Of a stretch of 20,013 nt of DNA, positions 15,309-20,013 are shown in pieces. The position numbers and the translations under genes were made by a program. This DNA comes from Paracoccaceae bacterium (GTDB lineage Bacteria; Pseudomonadota; Alphaproteobacteria; Rhodobacterales; Rhodobacteraceae), in the NCBI GenBank assembly GCA_020832725.1, contig JAFIEC010000440.1, positions 1 through 20,013 of the forward strand, written 5' to 3'. The notes under the pieces are model-generated. The model had not been told where the DNA came from. It did no database searches and worked only from the letters and a program-made list of their open reading frames with translations. Each line of letters opens with the position of its first letter. Positions within the stretch are counted from its first letter, which is position 1.

Positions 15309-15807
15309 CGCCAAAACTCCCCAGCGGCAGATCGGCCAGATGTTCGAGATGCTCGCGCATCATCCGGTCGAGGGCGGCAAATGTGGCGCGGGGATCAGCG
15401 CCGAGCTCGGCCGCCAGCAGCGGTGCCGTGCGCTGCACCCACGCCAGATGCGCGTCGCGTTCGGCGCGGGCGCGCGCGAACACCGTGCGGGTGGCGGCGG
15501 CGGTTTCGACCAGCTGGCCCTGTTCGCGCTCATAGGCCAGCTTCGCGCGCTGGACCTTCACGATCTCATGCAGCCGCTTCGCCTCGGCCAGCGTGGTGGA
15601 GACGCGGGACGCGGCGACAGCACCGCCCCTGTTGCGCCGCGCAGGATCGAGGTTGTTCTCGATCCATGCCAGCCCCACCGCCACGTCGATCTGTCCGTCC
15701 GCGCGCACCGGCAGCCCCTCGGCCACCAGCTGCGAGATGCGGCCCTTGGTCAGCCCGACGCGGGCGGCGAAGGCGGTCTTGGTCTCGTGGCTGTAGAGTT
15801 TAGTCAT
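15298..15807 (-). CDS. Terminase small subunit, Nu1-like DNA-packaging protein
   Basis: This 169-residue protein starts with a MerR/Nu1-type helix-turn-helix (SHETKTAFAARVGLTKGRISQLVAEGLP, residues 6-33). The segment DGQIDVAVGLAWIENNLDPARR follows, then a long coiled-coil-prone helix (STTLAEAKRLHEIVKVQRAKL onward) that would oligomerise. It should bind the packaging start site and recruit the GpA-type large subunit. The stop overlaps the large-subunit ATG at 15308 by 11 bp. The start ATG has AGGGGG six bases upstream. The gene lies directly downstream of the candidate origin, where a cos or pac site could also be. Confidence 0.85.
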   Translation of the reverse strand: MTKLYSHETKTAFAARVGLTKGRISQLVAEGLPVRADGQIDVAVGLAWIENNLDPARRNRGGAVAASRVSTTLAEAKRLHEIVKVQRAKLAYEREQGQLVETAAATRTVFARARAERDAHLAWVQRTAPLLAAELGADPRATFAALDRMMREHLEHLADLPLGSFGDGA

Positions 15808-15935
15808 TTCCGCCCCCTGACGCTGGCGGGGTCATGCGCTGCGCTCCCCCACATACGGATCGGCCCGGGAGGAACCGCCGCTTTCCCGATCCTTCCCGCT
15901 TGACGCCGCCTCGGGCGGGCGGGCTCAGCGCCTCG
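15808..15935. other. Untranslated leader of the packaging operon
   Basis: No gene is seen. GGATCGG (15857-15863) pairs with CCGATCC (15886-15892), and the intervening bases are GC-rich. Placed just before the small terminase gene, this could be part of a cos/pac site or a promoter region, but no specific consensus is recognisable. Confidence 0.4.
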
Positions 15936-16173
15936 GGTGACGCACCGGTGACGCAAGGATGACGCGATCTCAGGCTTAAGCCGTTGAAAGTGTTGAGATG
16001 ACGCACTTGCCCCGGCAACCTTTCCATGTAGGGGGAAAGTGATGATCGTTGGGGAGTGAGTTTCCCCCCTTATCGAAATATCTGAGCCGAAGTGCGTTAT
16101 CTCAACACTCTCAATGGGTTAGGGGCCAGAAAGCCGGTTTGGTGCGTCACCAGTGCGTCACCAGTGCGTCACC
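15936..16173. repeat. Iteron array with two-fold symmetry: candidate replication origin
   Basis: Left arm, + strand: GGTGACGCA at 15936 and 15947 and a variant GATGACGCG at 15958, spaced exactly 11 bp, then TGACGCAC at 15999. Right arm, inverted: TGCGTTAT at 16093 and TGCGTCACC at 16143, 16154 and 16165, again 11 bp apart. The inner parts (15981-16007 and 16092-16118) are inverted copies matching at 24 of 27 positions. The centre (16008-16091) holds G-runs, small hairpins and an AT-rich TTATCGAAATATC. The right arm runs into the 3' end of the primase-helicase gene. P4-type alpha proteins bind similar short iterons (GGTGAACA in P4, from memory) at their origin. Confidence 0.75.
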
Positions 16174-18611
16174 GCGAGGCCGATGAAAAACCGCCCCTCC
16201 TTCGTGCGCTTGTGCTGGATCCCCGCGACACGGGCCTGCACGCGCTGGACGAAGCCGTTGATGGCGGGCAGCTTCTCGGGCTTGTAGCCTTCGCCCAGCG
16301 CCCAGTTCTGGAAGCGCAGGTGTGCATCGCGCGTCGCCAGCATCGGCCCGCCGTTCACGATGGGCACGACCGACACGCAGGCATCTATCCAGGCGGCGAT
16401 GGGATCCTCGCTCAGCACCCATTCGAGGAGGGCGTTGTGGCAGCCCTGCGGGATGGCGAAGTTGCGCTGGCGGATCAGCCGCGCCGCGCCCTCCACCGCC
16501 CATGCCAGCAGCAGGTCCGGTTCCTCGGCGGCGATGCGCTTGCCGATGTCCTCGATGCGCTCGTCCAGCGGGATCGAGCGGGTGAAGGGGATCAGCAGCA
16601 GGCGCCGCTGCACGCCCCGGTCCACGCCGCCCTTGAAGCTTGGCAGCTGGTTCGCGGCGAAGAGGTTCTGCGCCACGGAGCGGAACTCGACCCGGCTCTT
16701 GTAGACGTCGCGCCCCTCGATGGGATCGCCGGTCACCACGGCCTTGAAGGTGTCGGATGCGATGGCCTCGGGTGAGAGCTCGTCGGAGGCGTTCAGCAGC
16801 TTGCCCACCAGCCCGATCACATGCCGCTCGTCGCCCATCTTCGAGGCGGGGACCGAGCAGATGGCGTTGACGGGCAGGAGGCCGCGGGCCAGTTCGAGCA
16901 TCTGGCTCTTGCCGTTCTCGGCGGTCTTGCCATGCAGCACCACCGCGCGCGGTTGCATCAGCCGGGTGGCGTAGCCCAGCGCCGCGGCACCGCAGACCTC
17001 GGCAAGCAGGGAGCATTTGGCCTCGGCCTCTGGGTCGCACTTGAAGCTGCCGGTCAGCAGCCTGGCGAGCAGCGAGCCAGCGGGCGGCGTGCTGGAGGCG
17101 CCAAGCTGCCAGCGGCCGGGCAGGGTGTGGCGGCAGCGATTCTGGCGATGGTGGGGTTCGAGGTGAGGCGTCCCCTCCGCATCGAAGCGGATGAATCCCG
17201 ACGCGCAGTTGATGCCAGCGGGCGGGGCGTCGAAGTATCCCGGCTCGGCGCAGAGCGCGGCGCATTCGTTGAGCACGGAATTGACACGGGTCTGCGTCAG
17301 CTTGACGTTCGAGGGCTCGCCTGCGGGTGTCTCGAACCCGGCGCCGTCATAGGCGTGAACCGGCAGCCGCAACTCGTGGTCGGGAATCGCTTCCCAATGG
17401 GTGCCGCCATAGCGCCAGAATTCGCCATCGGCATGGACGATGCGGCCGTGGCGTTCGGTCAGATCCTCGCGCACGCGCCTGGCGATCTCCACGTCTGACC
17501 CGATGTAGAGCCGCTTGCGCTCGGCGTCGGCGTCTTCGGCGCGGAAGCGTTTGGCCGCCTCGATGCGATTGCGCACGGCCGCCTCGCCCTCGCGGGCGAG
17601 CACATCGTTGAAGTCCTGTCCTTCGGGCGGCTTGGCGATCAGCACGGTCATGCCGCGGCGCACAAGCTGGCTCGCGGCGCTGCCCATCTGGCCCTCGGCC
17701 TTGCTGCCGGGCAGGTCGCCGTCGCGCACGATAATCACCGTGGCGTTCTCGGGCACCGGCGCGCGGCCGATGTTCGAGATGCCGAGGCAGGCCCAGGTCT
17801 CCTGTCCGGTCGCCTGCCAAACGGAAAGTCCCGTCTCAACGCCCTCGCATAGCACCAGAGGTTCGCGGCCGGGGAGGCGCACAGCGGCGCGTTCGGCCCA
17901 GCCCTCCACGGCCTTGTTGGTTCGCTTGACCACCTTGACCGGGGCCTTCCGCCCCTCGGCCGTCAGATAGACCTGCTGGACCGCCAGCACCTCGCCTGCC
18001 TCGTCGGTGGCGAGCGCGACCATCGCGCCGAACTGGCGGTAGGCATACTGGCGATAGCGGATGCAGTCCGGCGGCGTGGCGGTGATCCCGCGATGGCGCA
18101 GGTAGGCGGGCACCGGCGTCGATACGAGGCTCTCGCTGCGGCGCACGATCTCGGCCACCTTCTCGGCGCGTTCCTCGGGCGTCGGCTCCTTCGGCCCGGC
18201 CGAGCCCGAGGCGGAACGCGCGGACGACGCGGGCGGCGTCGCTGTCCAGGACGGACTGGCGTCGGGTTCGCCCAGCCAGGACCGCGCCCAGTCCCACGCG
18301 GCCTTGTCGTCCAGGCGCAGGCGATAGCCGATCAGTTCCAGCGCCGCGCCCCCAGCGCCATGTTCATGGTCGTACCAGCAGCCCTTGTCTGCGCCGTCGA
18401 TTTCCACGGCGACGCTGCCCTTGGTGCCGAACCGCAGCTGCTGCGCGCTGGAAAGTTCCCGGTTCGGTTCGCCGAGCAACTCGCGGGCCAGGTCCGCAAC
18501 ACGGTCGTTCAGCATGTCGGCCAGCTGGGCGACGGACATGCGGGTGGCGGCGCGGGCGCGGGTGCCGGGCGGCGTGCCGTTGAAGTCGAGGGGCTGCTCC
18601 TGCACTGTCAT
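16158..18611 (-). CDS. P4-alpha-type primase-helicase (Toprim + SF3 helicase)
   Basis: This 817-residue replication protein begins with a primase-associated module (about 25-115: LRFGTKGSVAVEI, CWYDHEHGAGG). A Pro/Ser linker leads to a Toprim domain, with LVLCEGVETGLSVW at about 250 and VIIVRDGDLPGSKAEG at about 290. A D5_N-like region (FWRYGGTHWEAIPD) precedes an SF3 helicase, with Walker A LHGKTAENGKSQ near 555, Walker B KLLNASDEL and the SF3 motif C segment LFAANQLPSF. It should initiate replication of the excised element at the neighbouring iterons. The start overlaps the upstream stop (ATGA). The last residues (VTHW) are encoded by the iterons themselves. Confidence 0.93.
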   Translation of the reverse strand: MTVQEQPLDFNGTPPGTRARAATRMSVAQLADMLNDRVADLARELLGEPNRELSSAQQLRFGTKGSVAVEIDGADKGCWYDHEHGAGGAALELIGYRLRLDDKAAWDWARSWLGEPDASPSWTATPPASSARSASGSAGPKEPTPEERAEKVAEIVRRSESLVSTPVPAYLRHRGITATPPDCIRYRQYAYRQFGAMVALATDEAGEVLAVQQVYLTAEGRKAPVKVVKRTNKAVEGWAERAAVRLPGREPLVLCEGVETGLSVWQATGQETWACLGISNIGRAPVPENATVIIVRDGDLPGSKAEGQMGSAASQLVRRGMTVLIAKPPEGQDFNDVLAREGEAAVRNRIEAAKRFRAEDADAERKRLYIGSDVEIARRVREDLTERHGRIVHADGEFWRYGGTHWEAIPDHELRLPVHAYDGAGFETPAGEPSNVKLTQTRVNSVLNECAALCAEPGYFDAPPAGINCASGFIRFDAEGTPHLEPHHRQNRCRHTLPGRWQLGASSTPPAGSLLARLLTGSFKCDPEAEAKCSLLAEVCGAAALGYATRLMQPRAVVLHGKTAENGKSQMLELARGLLPVNAICSVPASKMGDERHVIGLVGKLLNASDELSPEAIASDTFKAVVTGDPIEGRDVYKSRVEFRSVAQNLFAANQLPSFKGGVDRGVQRRLLLIPFTRSIPLDERIEDIGKRIAAEEPDLLLAWAVEGAARLIRQRNFAIPQGCHNALLEWVLSEDPIAAWIDACVSVVPIVNGGPMLATRDAHLRFQNWALGEGYKPEKLPAINGFVQRVQARVAGIQHKRTKEGRFFIGLAVTHW

Positions 18612-19075
18612 TGGCGCGGCCCCTTCACGGTGCAGAACAGGATCGGCATTTCGGGGCAGACCGCCTGCACGCGGTTGGTCCAGGCGATCTCCTGCTCGGG
18701 CCGGGTCTCGATGATCAGCCCGTTGCGATGCGCCATCGCCATCAGGGCGATGCTCGAATAGGCCTCGGGTGGCGGTTCACAGGAGATGATCGCGACGCCG
18801 TCGGCCATGCCGATCAGCCGGTCGAGCGCAGCGATGTCATACTGATCGGGGCCGAGCGCGCAGTCGGTGTCGTCGCCCACCATGACGATGAAGGGTCGTT
18901 CCAGCAGGTCAAGGCCGCGGTCGAGCCCGGTCGCGCGCTGGGGGATCACCAGGAAGCCGACACCGTGATCGCGGATCGCCAGGACGATGGGCAGCAGATG
19001 CGGGGCCTTCTCGATGACCTTGGTCTTCAGCCGTTCGAGTAGAGCGCCGGTGAACTGGATGGGGGTGTCATGCAT
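18608..19075 (-). CDS. Conserved element protein of unknown function upstream of primase
   Basis: This 155-residue protein is one I do not recognise. It has alternating hydrophobic strands and helices (LLPIVLAIRDHGVGFLVIP, RPFIVMVGDD, GVAIISCEPPPEAYSSIALMA, PILFCTVKG), suggesting an alpha/beta Rossmann-like fold without an evident nucleotide loop. There is no signal peptide. It overlaps the HTH gene by 8 bp and the primase gene by 4 bp, so it belongs to the early replication operon. I chose ATG 19075 because the frame upstream of it is a shadow of the HTH gene. Confidence 0.8.
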   Translation of the reverse strand: MHDTPIQFTGALLERLKTKVIEKAPHLLPIVLAIRDHGVGFLVIPQRATGLDRGLDLLERPFIVMVGDDTDCALGPDQYDIAALDRLIGMADGVAIISCEPPPEAYSSIALMAMAHRNGLIIETRPEQEIAWTNRVQAVCPEMPILFCTVKGPRQ

Positions 19076-19319
19076 GGGTGTCGCCCTCCAGCACCTCGAT
19101 CCACTCCAGGAGTTTGGATTTCCGGGCGCAGATGACATTGCCCATACGGAAGGTCGGCATCCGCGCCTTGGCCTCGCTCGCGTAGTAATAGACCTTCCGG
19201 CGTGCCTTTGCGTTGCCGAAGATGAAGATCGCGATGGCATCGGCACCGCGCAGCAGATCATCGGCCAGCGTCGGGCAAGCCTCTCCTGTGGCGGGTCCAG
19301 CCCGCATTTCCGTTTCCAT
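19068..19319 (-). CDS. AlpA/excisionase-like HTH DNA-binding protein
   Basis: This 83-residue protein has GADAIAIFIFGNAKARRKVYYYASEAKARMPTFRMGNVICARKSKLLEWI, the short winged-HTH pattern of AlpA and excisionase-like regulators in phages and satellites, with RMGNVICARKS as the wing. A perfect GGAGGA lies before ATG 19319. In P4-like elements AlpA-type proteins activate int and excision; here the gene heads the replication operon. Confidence 0.82.
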   Translation of the reverse strand: METEMRAGPATGEACPTLADDLLRGADAIAIFIFGNAKARRKVYYYASEAKARMPTFRMGNVICARKSKLLEWIEVLEGDTHA

Positions 19320-19346
19320 GTTGTCCTCCGATTGTCGATTTCGGCG

Positions 19347-19802
19347 TCAGGCGATGCCGAGGGTCTTCTTCACGCGCCGTTCGGTGTGGCCGAGGTTGAT
19401 GGCCGCGAAGGAACGGATGTCGCGATCTTCGACGATGCGCCACAGTTCGGACGGGCGCGTAATGTGGCCGAAGGTGTGATCGATCTCGCCGTCCTCATCG
19501 ACCAATTCGATGGTCTCCGACACCCGCGCCGGGCCCTGACAGATCACCAGAAGAGAGTCCTCGCCGTGGTAGCCGAAGAGATTTGCCGTGTGCATCGAGG
19601 CCACCGTCGGCGCGAGCCCGAGACGGCTGAAATCTGCCAACACACTCAGGTTGAGGGCATCTTTGTAGGTGTACTTTCGCGCCTTTCCTGGTTCGACCGG
19701 GTTCTCCGGCTTGAAGTGACCGCGCGAGATCCAGGCCTCGACCTGGTAGCGGGTCAGTTGCGCGGCGTCCGCAAGCTGCTGGATCGTGAATTCCTGAGTC
19801 AT
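19347..19802 (-). CDS. MerR-like transcriptional regulator of the element
   Basis: This 151-residue protein has an N-terminal MerR-type winged helix (FTIQQLADAAQLTRYQVEAWISRGHF, 5-30) with the wing RKYTYKDALNLSVLADFSRLGL. Its C-terminal domain is unfamiliar, with acidic strands (ETIELVDEDGEIDHTF) and an end RRVKKTLGIA. ATG 19802 is preceded by AAAGG and a promoter with TTGACA. The next gene starts 27 bp after its stop, so it probably heads the operon and controls it through the dyad in its own promoter. It lacks the cysteines of metal-sensing MerR proteins. Confidence 0.85.
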   Translation of the reverse strand: MTQEFTIQQLADAAQLTRYQVEAWISRGHFKPENPVEPGKARKYTYKDALNLSVLADFSRLGLAPTVASMHTANLFGYHGEDSLLVICQGPARVSETIELVDEDGEIDHTFGHITRPSELWRIVEDRDIRSFAAINLGHTERRVKKTLGIA

Positions 19803-19813
19803 GACGATAACCT

Positions 19814-19862
19814 TTGACAGGATGTCTGAGCCATGGATAAGTGACCTCAGACACACTGTCAA
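19814..19862. promoter_or_regulatory. 49-bp dyad with two face-to-face promoters
   Basis: The 17-bp arms TTGACAGGATGTCTGAG (19814-19830) and an inverted copy (19846-19862) match at 15 of 17 positions around a 15-bp spacer. Each arm begins with a consensus -35 TTGACA. Leftward, a 17-bp spacer leads to TATCCA (19834-19839) and the MerR-like gene. Rightward, a 16-bp spacer leads to GATAAG (19836-19841). The dyad is likely the operator of the MerR-like regulator, switching between the two directions. Confidence 0.75.
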
Positions 19863-19873
19863 TGGTATTCATC

Positions 19874-20013
19874 TGAGCTACTCCCCGATCCTTGGACAGA
19901 TTTCCGGCTGAGTTAAGCTACTGCCTGCACCTGCTGATCGGTTTCAATGTGGTTGAAGTAGGCCACGGCGGGCGGCTGCCCGCCATGGGCAGTGTGTGGG
20001 CGATGGTGGTTGT
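19874..20013 (-). mobile_element. Terminal part of an IS3-family insertion sequence
   Basis: The end TGAGCTACTCCCCGATCCTT followed by GGACAG resembles terminal inverted repeats of the IS150/IS3 group (TG...CT.C.CCC......TTGGACA). The transposase stop lies 39 bp inside the end. The other end and any target duplication lie off the window. The IS abuts the 49-bp dyad and separates it from whatever gene was once transcribed rightward. Confidence 0.75.
19913..20013 (-). CDS. IS3-family transposase, C-terminal fragment
   Basis: The frame is open from the right edge to TAA at 19913-19915 and encodes NHHRPHTAHGGQPPAVAYF and then NHIETDQQVQAVA. This is the C-terminal end of an IS3-type OrfB DDE transposase, where a YNxxRPHxAxxGxxP-type motif follows the catalytic Glu. 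Only 33 residues are visible, so whether the full gene is intact cannot be judged. Confidence 0.85.
   Translation of the reverse strand, partial: NHHRPHTAHGGQPPAVAYFNHIETDQQVQAVA

Noticed and set aside
16019..16070. Hairpins CTTTCC/GGAAAG and GGGGA/TCCCC as terminators of the primase operon
   Set aside because: They lie at the symmetric centre of the iteron array and lack T-runs; origin structure is the simpler reading.
15936..16173. CRISPR array
   Set aside because: The repeats are 9 bp at 11-bp spacing and arranged in inverted sets, without unique spacers of 30 or so bases.

Overview
The window looks like chromosomal DNA of a high-GC alphaproteobacterium, most likely Rhodobacteraceae. This is inferred from codon bias, many ATGA-type start/stop overlaps, and a tRNA-fMet 3' half of the alphaproteobacterial type. 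No database search was possible; family calls come from motifs and recall.

Left part (1-5129, + strand): a metal-uptake and metal-allocation locus. It holds a FecE/BtuD-type ABC ATPase (5' end off the window), a periplasmic FecB/BtuF-type binding protein and a FecCD-type permease. A 19-bp dyad resembling a Zur box follows, then a tightly overlapping operon of a Zur-like Fur-family regulator, a COG0523/CobW GTPase (G3E family, CxCC and His-rich segments) and a WD40 protein. Together they read as a zinc-responsive import and metallochaperone locus; the transported substrate cannot be named.

Junction (5130-5663): a 300-bp non-coding stretch with short direct repeats leads into a 47-bp 3' fragment of a tRNA-fMet gene (5436-5482) without its 5' half. 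A rho-independent terminator follows. This is an attachment-site scar.

Right part (5664-19873, all on the - strand): a phage-derived element read from right to left. It contains a MerR-like regulator behind a 49-bp dyad, an AlpA/excisionase-like HTH protein, an unknown small protein, and a P4-alpha-type primase-helicase. Next come a candidate iteron origin (15936-16173), a Nu1-like small terminase, a GpA-type large terminase with an in-frame amber near its start, and a Vsr/C5-methyltransferase/restriction-endonuclease cassette. The series ends with a lambda-type portal, a protease-capsid fusion, a gpW-like connector, a DUF2190 protein, and an HTH-ParA gene followed by a small SAP-like protein. 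No tail, lysis or integrase gene is visible. Within the window the element therefore has replication, packaging and capsid genes but no tail, which fits a capsid-forming phage satellite or a decayed prophage carrying defence and partition-like cargo. The far right edge is the end of an IS3-family insertion sequence inserted just behind the regulator's promoter.
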